Shown: positions 40,387 through 50,256, counted from the first letter of the stretch. The stretch is 64,000 bases of DNA from Flavipsychrobacter sp. (GCA_021155965.1 JAJNBJ010000009.1:1-64000), one strand, 5' to 3'. Made by a program: numbers and translations. Notes: a model not told the origin generated them from the letters alone.

Positions 40387-40545
40387 TTATTTAGAATTTC
40401 TATTAGCGTCGTTGTCATACAGGATACGCATTGCTGCGCCCTCCCTGTCTTCATACTGGTCGTGTTTCACGCTCCATATAAATGCCCCCAGAAATCCCCC
40501 GGCCACCAAAATGCTGACTAAAACCAATACAAATAATGCACTCAT
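40387..40545 (-). CDS. ccoS: cbb3 assembly protein CcoS
   Basis: 52-aa ORF translated here: MSALFVLVLVSILVAGGFLGAFIWSVKHDQYEDREGAAMRILYDNDANRNSK. Confidence 0.85.
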   Translation of the reverse strand: MSALFVLVLVSILVAGGFLGAFIWSVKHDQYEDREGAAMRILYDNDANRNSK

Positions 40546-40665
40546 AAATTCTGATTAACTTCTACAAAAATATTTTGTAAGCAGGGGGCAAATTATGACC
40601 GTACTCAAACCTGGAGATGATTATTATCATGTTTTACATAGTAGAAATACTCGTAAGCAGCTCTT

Positions 40666-43140
40666 TTATTTGAGGAAAGCAGCAGGCTGCAGTTTTAGTC
40701 CGTATAATCTTGCAACTACACTGCCTATTCCGCTTGAGATAATCACAATACTTAAAGTACTGCAAGGCATTAGTATTGCCGCTATTATTGGCTGCATCAT
40801 TCCGGACATGGCGAAATACAGTCCAATAATATTGTATATAATCGAGATCACAAAGCTTGTCGTAATTACCGCCTTGGCGGACTTTGCCGTTTTTAACATT
40901 GCCGGCAACAGGTCGAATTTTGAAGCATCCAGTATTGCATCGCAGGAAGGCGTGAAATTATTTACATCCTCCGCAATAGTGATGCCCGCATCACTCTGTT
41001 GCAGCGCCCCTGCATCATTAAGGCCATCGCCAATCATTATTACCGTTTCATTGTTCTTCTGTAATGCTTCCACATACTTTAGTTTGTTGATTGGCGTTTG
41101 TCTGAATAGAAGACGAGAGGTTTTGCCAAAAACTCTCTCCAGGGCAGTGCGTTGTATGTCATTGTCACCAGATAGCAGCGACAGTGCATATTTCCGGCCA
41201 AGTTTTGCCATGACATTGTCTGTACTGGTCCTAAGAGAGGAATTGAAGTGAACAGCCGCCAGTTTTCCATTTATCCGTATATATACTGATGCCCTTTCAC
41301 TATCATTCTCGTCAATATATCCACCGACAAATTCTGTTGAACCTACAAGTATCGTTACATTATTTATACATGCATCAATTCCCTTCCCAGGTATTTCCTT
41401 CCAGTATGTTGCCGGTAGCGCACGGCAGTCAGTCAAACTTGCCGCTATCGCCTTACTCATTGGGTGCTTACTGTGCTTAACAGCAGCGTACAATAAATTT
41501 AATTCTGTTGAAGTTAGCTCATCTCCGGAAAACTGTACAGAACTGCCCTTCTGACTTTGAGTGATGGTTCCTGTTTTGTCAAATACAATATGATCGGCTT
41601 TTCCCAGCATTTCAATTACTGTTGCATCGCGCAGAAAAAGGCCATTATTACTCAATACCCTGAGGATGTTACCATTTGTAAATGTGGCAGACAACAGCAA
41701 TGCACATGGGCAAGCCACTATTAGCATCGCCGAAACACTGTTGATAATTTTCGCTGCATCATTAAAATACCAATAAACAGCGGTAACAGCCGCAAGCGAG
41801 AATAAGATAATAGTAAAATATTTGCTGAGCACGTGGATGACGCTTTCTTTGTCATTTTTTTCGTGCTTGTTTTTTGAAAAAGCATAGTGGTTCCAGAGCG
41901 AAGTAAGATAGCTACCGGCAACCGGTTTTACTATCTGTATGGTTATTTGTTCCCCTACCTGTTTACCCCCGGCATATACCGTTTCATTTACCGGAATTAC
42001 AACAGGCTCACTTTCGCCTGTCACAAAGCTGTAGTCTATTAATGCCTTGCCCTTAATGATCATCGAATCTGCAGGTATTATCTCTCCATTATACAGCTGC
42101 ACTACATCACCTTTCTGCAGATCCTGTAGTTTTTTACTACATATTCCATTTGGGGTTATCACGTTTACTCCGATCGGGAAATAGGATCGGTAATCTCTTG
42201 AAAAAGACAGAGACTGATAGGTACGCTCCTGCACCACACGTCCCACCAACATAAAAAATACGATGCCACTCATGCTATCCAGATAACCCGCGCCGGTATT
42301 GGTCATTATTTCGTAGACACTTCTTGCAAAAGTGATGATGATAGCCAAAGCAATGGGAGCATCAATATTTAACGTCCGTTGCATTAGCCCTTTCCAGGCT
42401 GTGCTAAAAAACTCGGTGGCGCAATAAAAGAATACCGGTATCGACAGAAACAGGTTCATATACCTGAACAGATAGGCATATTGCTCCTCTATGCCAGCCA
42501 ACCCGGATAAGTACTCCGGAAAGCTCATCATCATAATATTGCCGAAGCAAAAACCTGCAATACCTAATTTAAATACCTTTTTCCTGTCAAATCTCTTTGC
42601 CTTTTGCTTCCCAGCATCGTCAAGGCTAATATAAGGTTCATAACCGATCGTGCAGAGCAACTCAACTATTTTGCGCAACGTTATTACCCTGGAAGAAAAA
42701 TGTACGGTCACTTCCTTACTGCCGAAATTTAGCCTGCTTTGTGTTATGCCTTTGTCGATTTTGTTCAGATGTTCAAGCAACCACATACATGAGCTGCAGT
42801 GAACACCTGGGATATATAATGTTACTATAGCATGATGCCCATCAGTGAACTGGTACAACTGTCGCGCAATTTCTTCATTATCCAGGTAAGCATACTTATC
42901 GTTACGAATGGCTTTTAACTGCGATAATCCCGGATGCGATTGCAGTTCGTAATAGTTGCAAAGGCCATTACTATTAATTATTTCGTATACCAAGCGGCAG
43001 CCATCGCAGCAAAATGATTTATCATCGATCGAAAAAGCTAAAGTAGCGCAAGGGGTACCGCAGTGATAGCAGTCAGTGCCTTGTTTTGATGAAGTTGGTT
43101 TCGGCAGGCTTGTATCTGTTATGTCACTTACCGCTTGCAT
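40666..43140 (-). CDS. ccoI: Heavy-metal-translocating P-type ATPase (CcoI/FixI)
   Basis: CYHCGTPC, CSSCMWLLEHL, CPCALLLSA, DKTGTIT, GDGLNDAGALQQ; internal ATG at 43140 preferred. Confidence 0.92.
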   Translation of the reverse strand: MQAVSDITDTSLPKPTSSKQGTDCYHCGTPCATLAFSIDDKSFCCDGCRLVYEIINSNGLCNYYELQSHPGLSQLKAIRNDKYAYLDNEEIARQLYQFTDGHHAIVTLYIPGVHCSSCMWLLEHLNKIDKGITQSRLNFGSKEVTVHFSSRVITLRKIVELLCTIGYEPYISLDDAGKQKAKRFDRKKVFKLGIAGFCFGNIMMMSFPEYLSGLAGIEEQYAYLFRYMNLFLSIPVFFYCATEFFSTAWKGLMQRTLNIDAPIALAIIITFARSVYEIMTNTGAGYLDSMSGIVFFMLVGRVVQERTYQSLSFSRDYRSYFPIGVNVITPNGICSKKLQDLQKGDVVQLYNGEIIPADSMIIKGKALIDYSFVTGESEPVVIPVNETVYAGGKQVGEQITIQIVKPVAGSYLTSLWNHYAFSKNKHEKNDKESVIHVLSKYFTIILFSLAAVTAVYWYFNDAAKIINSVSAMLIVACPCALLLSATFTNGNILRVLSNNGLFLRDATVIEMLGKADHIVFDKTGTITQSQKGSSVQFSGDELTSTELNLLYAAVKHSKHPMSKAIAASLTDCRALPATYWKEIPGKGIDACINNVTILVGSTEFVGGYIDENDSERASVYIRINGKLAAVHFNSSLRTSTDNVMAKLGRKYALSLLSGDNDIQRTALERVFGKTSRLLFRQTPINKLKYVEALQKNNETVIMIGDGLNDAGALQQSDAGITIAEDVNNFTPSCDAILDASKFDLLPAMLKTAKSAKAVITTSFVISIIYNIIGLYFAMSGMMQPIIAAILMPCSTLSIVIISSGIGSVVARLYGLKLQPAAFLK

Positions 43141-43702
43141 TGATCTTTTTTTGCGCCGCAATCACTTTGGGCAACAGATAATTTTCTTCGATAAAGTAGA
43201 TCTCGGCCAGGCAATTTTCGATCAGGGCAATATGATTGCGCAAAACCCTGTACATATCCGGGTAAGCTGTATCTGAATAAAGGGGCAACCCGGCCATTTG
43301 CAACCGGCTGAGAATTTTTCTGATCGTAGTATGGGTAGCATCTAATTCAACCAGGTGGAGGTCATGCTGAAGTTTGCAGTTTCCAGTACAATTACCACAA
43401 TCATGGTTTGTTTCTGCTTTTGCAAAAAGGCTTTGAAGATATGGGATGTATTTTTCTTTCCGATCGGCAATTATTTGCCTCACATCGGCAATAACGCTCC
43501 TGCAATTAGCCGTATATTGCGACGTTGAATGCTGCAATCCTGTTTGCTGCAATTTATCCAATTGCATACTGGCACTATTGCATAGCGTTTCCATCTCCTC
43601 GTAGCACTCAGTCCTTAGTTTCTCTAATACTGCAGATAATGTGAGCACGCCATATTCGTAGTTTACCTCTTTTTTCATCAGAAAATCCACCAATTTCGAC
43701 AA
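43124..43702 (-). CDS. Hemerythrin/RIC-like His-Glu protein
   Basis: 192 aa; CGNCTGNCKLQHDLHLVELDATH and LRNHIALIENCLAEIYFIEENYLLP pattern; ATG at 43678 may be the true start. Confidence 0.6.
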   Translation of the reverse strand: MSKLVDFLMKKEVNYEYGVLTLSAVLEKLRTECYEEMETLCNSASMQLDKLQQTGLQHSTSQYTANCRSVIADVRQIIADRKEKYIPYLQSLFAKAETNHDCGNCTGNCKLQHDLHLVELDATHTTIRKILSRLQMAGLPLYSDTAYPDMYRVLRNHIALIENCLAEIYFIEENYLLPKVIAAQKKINASGK

Positions 43703-43906
43703 AAATATATCCTCCTATCCCCACACTTAATGACCAGGAATACCTGTGATCATGATATTAGTCAGTTTAGTATGCTATATTTCGCATATTTGTACTGTCA
43801 GGAAATCAAGCGCTAAGCGTCATTGTCTCTGATGCAGTCCAAATGGCCTGGCGGCCGAATCTGTCATTTATTAAGCCATGACCGAACAACATATACTAAA
43901 AATAAT

Positions 43907-43937
43907 AACCCCCGAAAAATTTAATATTTCGGGGGTT
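43907..43937. terminator. Hairpin terminator flanking tRNA-Cys
   Basis: AACCCCCGAAA...TTTCGGGGGTT. Confidence 0.75.
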
Positions 43938-43943
43938 GATCTG

Positions 43944-44014
43944 AGGTCGAAAGCGGATTCGAACCGCTGTAGCAGCTTTTGCAGAGCTGAGCCTAGCCAC
44001 TCGGCCATCCGACC
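43944..44014 (-). tRNA. tRNA-Cys (anticodon GCA)
   Basis: Minus strand GGTCGGATGGCCGAGTGGCTAGGCTCAGCTCTGCAAAAGCTGCTACAGCGGTTCGAATCCGCTTTCGACCT; cloverleaf pairs, loop CTGCAAA, U73 discriminator. Confidence 0.95.
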
Positions 44015-44135
44015 GTAGCAGCAAATGTAGTAAAAAATGTCAAACAGACAATCGCATAAAACATCTTTATTATCACTTATACATTTTAACTTATCCGCCT
44101 ATCAATCATTTAACTAATCAACTACATTTGCACAC

Positions 44136-45392
44136 ATGTATCCCGATTTCCAGTATTTATTTCAGAGCCTGTTTGGAACAGAAATGCCCCAATGGCTGAG
44201 CATTTTTAAAACATTTGGTTTCCTGGTAGCGCTTTCGTTCCTGGCTGCTGCATGGGCTACAGCTCAGGAACTGAAAAGAAAAGAGACACAAGGTTTACTA
44301 CACCCTGAATATGTAACGATCACGGTAGGAAAAGCAGTAACCAAAATGGAACTTCTTTTTTCAGCTATCGTTGGGTTTATCATTGGCTTCAAAATAGGTG
44401 GCATATTCAGCGATTTCGCAGAGGTCTCTCCCGACCCTATGGGCTACCTGCTGTCGTTAAAAGGCAATTTACTAATAGGTCTTGCAGGAGCTGTTCTGAT
44501 AGCATATAGCAAGTATGCCGAGAAGAAAAAACAACAGTTGCCGGAACCTGTAACTAAAAATGTGCCGATATATCCACACGAACGCATTACGGAGATCGTA
44601 GTCATAGCAGCGGTTGGAGGCCTGCTTGGCGCCAAAATCTTCAATGCTTTTGAAACCTGGGATGACTTTATAAAAGACCCCATCCATAACCTCACGTCTT
44701 CAAGTGGGTTAACATTCCTTGGCGGCCTAATCATGGCAACCATTTGCTTTTATTTTTATTGCCGCAAGCACAACATACCTTTCAAGCACATGTGCGATGC
44801 CGCAGCACCGGGCATCATGCTGGCATACGGACTTGGCCGCCTGGGCTGCCAGTTCTCCGGCGATGGCGACTGGGGTATATTCAACACAGCCTATATAAGC
44901 GAACTGGATGGCACATTGCGAGCCTCTACTGCTTCAGATGCAGGCCGTATTACCCAACTGATAGGAAATGAACCACAAACCTACTTCCCTGCACCCGGCT
45001 GGGCGCCAAGGTGGCTTTTCGGCATGAACTACCCACATAATGTGGGCTACGAAGGGATGCACATACACGGCTGCACCGGCGAGTACTGTACTGTGCTGCC
45101 CGTTAGCGTATTCCCCACACCCATTTACGAAGCGATAGTCTGCATTATCCTGTTCTTTATATTGTGGGCATTGCGCAAACGCTTCACACGTACTTTACAG
45201 ATGTTTGGCACCTACCTGATACTGGTTGGCATTGAACGCTTCCTTGTAGAGCTAATACGAGTGAACTATAAATACGACTGGGGTTTCATTCGTCCTTCAC
45301 AGGCGGAAATATTATCTGTTGTATTGATATTAATGGGCTCATCCTTATTGCTTTTTTACAAAGAGAAACCAAAATTTGCAGAAAATAAATAA
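44136..45392 (+). CDS. lgt: Prolipoprotein diacylglyceryl transferase
   Basis: CDAAAPGIMLAYGLGRLGCQFSGDGDWG; VERFLVELIRVN-like C-term. Confidence 0.93.
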   Translation: MYPDFQYLFQSLFGTEMPQWLSIFKTFGFLVALSFLAAAWATAQELKRKETQGLLHPEYVTITVGKAVTKMELLFSAIVGFIIGFKIGGIFSDFAEVSPDPMGYLLSLKGNLLIGLAGAVLIAYSKYAEKKKQQLPEPVTKNVPIYPHERITEIVVIAAVGGLLGAKIFNAFETWDDFIKDPIHNLTSSSGLTFLGGLIMATICFYFYCRKHNIPFKHMCDAAAPGIMLAYGLGRLGCQFSGDGDWGIFNTAYISELDGTLRASTASDAGRITQLIGNEPQTYFPAPGWAPRWLFGMNYPHNVGYEGMHIHGCTGEYCTVLPVSVFPTPIYEAIVCIILFFILWALRKRFTRTLQMFGTYLILVGIERFLVELIRVNYKYDWGFIRPSQAEILSVVLILMGSSLLLFYKEKPKFAENK

Positions 45393-45439
45393 CTTTATGC
45401 TGCTGCTATACCCTATGTATGACCCTGTACATATAAAGT

Positions 45440-46480
45440 ATGAATACAACACAGCTAAATTACGTCAATATTGGTTTGATGGTAGTATCGTGCGTTGTCG
45501 CATTTATCATCCCGTTTGAGCTGTTCTTATTCTCATATGCAGTACTCGGCCCACTGCATTACCTCACTGAAATATCCTGGCTGCACAAGCGCCAGTGTTT
45601 CAGCCCCGGCAAAAAGGATTTCATCGTCTTAGGCATATTCGCGCTGCTCATTACCATACCTAACATATTTCCACACTTTTATACAATGTGGGGGCCAAAA
45701 GATGATGAAGGCCGGCTGATCGTAACTGAGGCGGTTGGCAACTTTGCCATTTATACAGGCCAAAGCGTGCCGGCAATAATATTTACTGCATTTGCAGGTG
45801 CCGCTCTCCTCATCCTTACCAAAAGCACAGGAAAACGTATAATAGGCTTCTTACTCATTGCTTTTGTAGGCTATCTTTTCCGTACAGAGAAGATCATGTT
45901 CATCGTTTTCTCTGTTTTCCTGCCTACACTTGTTCATGTATTTCTGTTCACTGGTGTTTTCATCCTGTTGGGGGCACTGAAGAGCAAAAGCGTATCGGGG
46001 GTACTGTCCTTTGGAGTATTTATCGCATGCGCTGGAAGCCTCTTTTTGTTTTTCCCTAATACTATAACTCCTCCTACACCCTACGCAGAAAAAGTATATG
46101 ATGCCAGTTTCCTGAATTACAGCAAACAGGTTTTTGATACATTTTTACACAGGCCAACAGACAAGAACCTCATCTATCAATCAAGCATCGGCATTATGCT
46201 TGCGCGTTTCATCGCTTTCGCTTATACCTATCATTATCTTAATTGGTTCAGCAAAACGTCAGTCATCAAATGGCACCAGGTGCCCATGAAATCGCTGCTG
46301 GTGATACTTATCATCTGGATACTCTCATTGGTATTGTACTTCACCGACTATCAAACAGGGTTAATGGCGCTATATTTCCTCAGCTTCCTGCATGTGATAT
46401 TTGAGTTCCCGCTTAATTTCCGGTCATTCGGAGAGGTAGGCACACACTTTAAGCTTCTGCTAAAGCCTGCTTCAAAATAG
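45440..46480 (+). CDS. Polytopic membrane protein of unknown function
   Basis: 346 aa, about 9-10 TM segments; GPLHYLTEISWLHKR and LSFLHVIFEFPLNFRSF. Confidence 0.7.
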   Translation: MNTTQLNYVNIGLMVVSCVVAFIIPFELFLFSYAVLGPLHYLTEISWLHKRQCFSPGKKDFIVLGIFALLITIPNIFPHFYTMWGPKDDEGRLIVTEAVGNFAIYTGQSVPAIIFTAFAGAALLILTKSTGKRIIGFLLIAFVGYLFRTEKIMFIVFSVFLPTLVHVFLFTGVFILLGALKSKSVSGVLSFGVFIACAGSLFLFFPNTITPPTPYAEKVYDASFLNYSKQVFDTFLHRPTDKNLIYQSSIGIMLARFIAFAYTYHYLNWFSKTSVIKWHQVPMKSLLVILIIWILSLVLYFTDYQTGLMALYFLSFLHVIFEFPLNFRSFGEVGTHFKLLLKPASK

Positions 46481-47158
46481 CATATTAGAAACGGGCGCAA
46501 GATTTATCCGGTTTGCGAGTTTAGGCACATCGCCCATATTATAGATATGAATGCCTACCACATGCCTGAACGTGGCATTGATCATTGCCCTGGCCACTTC
46601 TCTGCCTTCTATCGGCTTCAGTTTTCCCAAACCGGGTATAGCAGATAGCACTATCATTACGCCAATGCCTATTTTTTCGCCGGTCCTCACCTCGTTCCTC
46701 TCCCCGGATAAAATACCAGGTCGTACAACATGAATTGTTTCAAAAGGCAGTCTTTTTATGTCGCGCTCCAGTTCACCTTTCATCCTGGAGTAAAATATCT
46801 TTGATCCCGGGTTGGCACCTGCAGCCGATACAAGCACACACTCCTTCACATCATTAGCAGCTGCAGCTTTTGCTATCTGGTACTGGTAGTGATAATCTAC
46901 TTTATATTGATTTTCCTTACTACCTGCTCCCCGTAATGTTGTCCCAAGCGCGGAGTATAGCACATCCCCTGTCAGCAGCTTTTTCCATTGCAGCAGGTCA
47001 TTAAAATCCACCACATGCTCCTCCAATTTTTCATGGCTGATACCTGTATTTCTTCTTACAAATATTTTTACCACCTCGAACCTTGTATCCTGCAGGAGCA
47101 GTTCTACCAATTGCTTACCAATAAGGCCTGTAGCCCCTATCACCATTGCTGTCTTCAT
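46472..47158 (-). CDS. NAD(P)H-binding SDR-type protein (HTATIP2-like)
   Basis: MVIGATGLIGKQLVELLL Rossmann motif. Confidence 0.85.
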   Translation of the reverse strand: MKTAMVIGATGLIGKQLVELLLQDTRFEVVKIFVRRNTGISHEKLEEHVVDFNDLLQWKKLLTGDVLYSALGTTLRGAGSKENQYKVDYHYQYQIAKAAAANDVKECVLVSAAGANPGSKIFYSRMKGELERDIKRLPFETIHVVRPGILSGERNEVRTGEKIGIGVMIVLSAIPGLGKLKPIEGREVARAMINATFRHVVGIHIYNMGDVPKLANRINLAPVSNMLF

Positions 47159-47246
47159 TCCTGGAATTTATGTGCTCAATTGCACAATAAATCCATGCCA
47201 CCAGCCAAGTAACCAATTATTTTTTGAAAATTAATACAGAAAACTC

Positions 47247-47507
47247 CTAGCCGTTCTTCAGACTGGTAACTAACGCCACATATTGGCCCATAGCGTCATC
47301 AGCAGACGTGCCCTGCAGCTTCACCCAAGCATCATGTTTTGCCTTGGCAATAAAATCAAATGGGTTGGATGGTCCTTCATCCGGGGCATCGCCTTCATTA
47401 GCTTGTTTAAAGAGGCTGTACAACTGGAGCAAAGTATTATTATCAGGCCTGGAAGTGAGTGTTTTGCTATCTGCAATGGCCTGCTCGAATGTTTCTTTAA
47501 GTGTCAT
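47247..47507 (-). CDS. Acyl-CoA-binding protein
   Basis: 86 aa; LLQLYSLFKQANEGDAPDEGPSNPFDFIAKAKHDAW resembles ACBP signature. Confidence 0.9.
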   Translation of the reverse strand: MTLKETFEQAIADSKTLTSRPDNNTLLQLYSLFKQANEGDAPDEGPSNPFDFIAKAKHDAWVKLQGTSADDAMGQYVALVTSLKNG

Positions 47508-47519
47508 AATACGGGGTAA

Positions 47520-48344
47520 TTAATGAACTGCTACTGTTTGGGAATAATAGCTGCTGTTCAGCTCACTATTGGCTTGTTCTGCTGCCTCTATTGGCGCAAA
47601 GCTAGATAAGTGCTCCCCTTTGTTCCTCCTCACGGCTGTAGTATGCTCAAAATGGGCAGATGGCTTTCCATCCCGGGTTCTCACTGTCCACCCATCATCC
47701 ATTGTATACACATCGCGCGTGCCCATGTTGATCATCGGCTCAATAGCCAACACCATTCCTTCTTTCAGCTTTTTGCCATCACCCCTGCGACCAAAATTAG
47801 GCACCTGCGGGTCTTCGTGCAGCTTTTTGCCTACACCATGGCCTACCAGCTCACGCACCACACCATATCCGTGCAATTTGTTGGTGAAGTTCTCTATGGC
47901 AAAAGAAATGTCTCCTACCCTATTATGGTCTCTCGCCTGTTCTACACCAAGATATAAAGACTCCTTAGTGATCTTCAGTAATTGCAACACCTCATCTTTC
48001 ACATTGCCAATAGCAAAAGTATATGCTGAATCGCCATGATAGCTATTCATATATACACCACAATCTACTGAAACTATATCTCCGTCCTTCAACTCGTATT
48101 CACTGGGGAAACCATGCACTACAACGTCATTCACCGAGATGCATAGCGAATACTTAAATCCATTATAACCCTGAAACGACGGCACACCTCCGTTGTCACG
48201 AATGAATGTTTCTGCCATCTTATCAATAGAAATTGTTTTGATACCGGGCTTTAAAAATTTTGCCACCTCGGTTAAGGTGGCAGAAACCATTAGAGCACTC
48301 TTTCTCATTATTTCTATCTCCGCATTGCTCCTTATATGTATCAT
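47520..48344 (-). CDS. map: Type I methionine aminopeptidase
   Basis: SVDCGVYMNSYHGDSAYTF, LVGHGVGKKLHEDPQVPNFG. Confidence 0.95.
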   Translation of the reverse strand: MIHIRSNAEIEIMRKSALMVSATLTEVAKFLKPGIKTISIDKMAETFIRDNGGVPSFQGYNGFKYSLCISVNDVVVHGFPSEYELKDGDIVSVDCGVYMNSYHGDSAYTFAIGNVKDEVLQLLKITKESLYLGVEQARDHNRVGDISFAIENFTNKLHGYGVVRELVGHGVGKKLHEDPQVPNFGRRGDGKKLKEGMVLAIEPMINMGTRDVYTMDDGWTVRTRDGKPSAHFEHTTAVRRNKGEHLSSFAPIEAAEQANSELNSSYYSQTVAVH

Positions 48345-48368
48345 TATAAACTAAAGCTAGATCATAAA

Positions 48369-49727
48369 TTAAGCAGAAGCCCTGCTTGTGTTGACAGCCG
48401 TGCGACCAGTGATGCGGCCTGCTTTCATCAAACCATCGTAATGGTTCATGAGCAGGTAGCTTTCCACTTGCTGCAGCGTATCAAGAATTACACCCACACC
48501 GATAAGCATTGAAGTTCCACCGAAGAAGGAAGCAAAACCACTTGTTACACCAAGCAAACCAGCAATACCGGGAAGAATACCTGCAAGAGCGAGGAAACAT
48601 GCACCAGGTAATGTAATGCGATCCATGATAGTAGCAATGTAATCTGCTGTTGGTTCACCAGGTTTAACGCCAGGAATAAAGCTGTTGTTACGCTTCAGGT
48701 TATCAGCCATTTCAGTTGGGTTGAATATCAACGCTGTATAGAAATAAGTGAATGCAATAACCATAACTGCATAGATCAGGTTATACCACAAAGAGCGGTT
48801 ATCAGTTAAAGCTTGTACGAAGCCCGTAGCTGTTTCGCTTGTAGTAAAGCCAGTGAAGATAGTTGGAATGAACATCATTGCCTGTGCAAAGATGATAGGC
48901 ATTACACCTGCAGAATTCACTTTCAACGGAATGAAATCGCGTGCACCGCTTACTTCTTTAGCTGCATTAGTGCTGCCAATAATACGGCGCGCATAGTTCA
49001 GTGGTATCTTACGAACACCTTGTGTGAGCAGGATAAGGCCTACGATAACTGCAATGAACACAGCCAACTCGATCAGGAATATCAAAAGGCCACCGCCACC
49101 GCCAATATTCTTAGCACCAAACTCCTGGATGATTGAGTGAGGGAAGCGTGCGAGGATACCTACCATGATGATCAGTGAAGTACCATTACCAATACCCCTG
49201 TCAGTGATCTTCTCACCAAGCCACATTACAAACAGCGTACCTGCAGTTAATACTATGATGGTTGACAGCCAGAACATGAATGGGCTGTAATCTGGAGTTA
49301 AAGCTGCTGCATATGAGGGAGAGCGAAGATACGCTACGTAAGCACTTGCCTGGAATGCAGTAACAAGAACAGTAAGATAACGCGTGTACATGTTTATTTT
49401 CTTCCTGCCACTGTCTTCCTTTTGCATTTTAGCGATCTGAGGTACTACTATACCAGCCAACTGCATGAAGATAGATGCAGATATATAAGGCATTACACCT
49501 AACGCAAAAATAGATGCACGGCTAAATGCACCACCTGCAAACATGTTCAATATACCAAGAATACCACCCGGACCACTATCATCAGCTATTCTCGAAGGGT
49601 TAATACCTGGGAGGGCTATGTAACACCCTATACGATAGACGAGTACGAGTGTTATGGTATAGACGATACGTTTGCGTAGTTCTTCTATACTCCAGATATT
49701 TTTCAGTTTATCAATAAATTTCTTCAC
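48369..49727 (-). CDS. secY: Preprotein translocase subunit SecY
   Basis: 452-aa polytopic; GVMPYISASIFMQLAG, DRGIGNGTSLIIM. Confidence 0.97.
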   Translation of the reverse strand: MKKFIDKLKNIWSIEELRKRIVYTITLVLVYRIGCYIALPGINPSRIADDSGPGGILGILNMFAGGAFSRASIFALGVMPYISASIFMQLAGIVVPQIAKMQKEDSGRKKINMYTRYLTVLVTAFQASAYVAYLRSPSYAAALTPDYSPFMFWLSTIIVLTAGTLFVMWLGEKITDRGIGNGTSLIIMVGILARFPHSIIQEFGAKNIGGGGGLLIFLIELAVFIAVIVGLILLTQGVRKIPLNYARRIIGSTNAAKEVSGARDFIPLKVNSAGVMPIIFAQAMMFIPTIFTGFTTSETATGFVQALTDNRSLWYNLIYAVMVIAFTYFYTALIFNPTEMADNLKRNNSFIPGVKPGEPTADYIATIMDRITLPGACFLALAGILPGIAGLLGVTSGFASFFGGTSMLIGVGVILDTLQQVESYLLMNHYDGLMKAGRITGRTAVNTSRASA

Positions 49728-49772
49728 GGGAACTGTTGTTAATCAAAAAATGAAATGCGAATAAACGATAAA

Positions 49773-49800
49773 AGGCGCATTTCTCCAAAAAAATGCGCCT
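49773..49800 (-). terminator. Terminator/attenuator-like hairpin between rplO and secY
   Basis: Minus strand AGGCGCATTT-TTTTGGAG-AAATGCGCCT-TTTATC. Confidence 0.6.
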
Positions 49801-49806
49801 GTTATG

Positions 49807-50256
49807 CTAAATAATCTCTATGGTTGCTCCAGCCGCTGTCAAAGCTTCTTTTGCTTTAGTGCTTGCCGCATTTACTTTGAAAGGTATTGTGGTTTTTACC
49901 TCGCCGGTGCCTAGTATCTTAACCAGGTCTGTGCGGTTAATGAGGCCATTGATGTAAAGGATGTCCGGGGTGAACTCCTGTAAACCATATTTTTCTATCA
50001 GGAAGTCAAGCTGGCCGAGGTTGAACACTTTATACTCAACACGGAACGGGCTCTTAAAGCCACGTTTTGGCATACGACGCTGGATAGGCATCTGGCCGCC
50101 TTCGTGGCCTATCTTTGTTTTTGCACCTGTACGTGATTGCTGGCCTTTTGTACCTTTTGTAGCTGTGCCACCATGGCCGCTACCTTCACCACGGCCTATA
50201 CGTTTTGTATTCTTCTTTACAGCGCCTTTTGCGGGCTTCAGATTATGCAGTTGCAT
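49807..50256 (-). CDS. rplO: Ribosomal protein L15
   Basis: RIGRGEGSGHGGTATKGTKGQQSR. Confidence 0.97.
   Translation of the reverse strand: MQLHNLKPAKGAVKKNTKRIGRGEGSGHGGTATKGTKGQQSRTGAKTKIGHEGGQMPIQRRMPKRGFKSPFRVEYKVFNLGQLDFLIEKYGLQEFTPDILYINGLINRTDLVKILGTGEVKTTIPFKVNAASTKAKEALTAAGATIEII

Noticed and set aside
40595-41251. 218-aa plus-strand ORF
   Set aside because: Antisense to ccoI, which is a complete P-type ATPase in the other strand.
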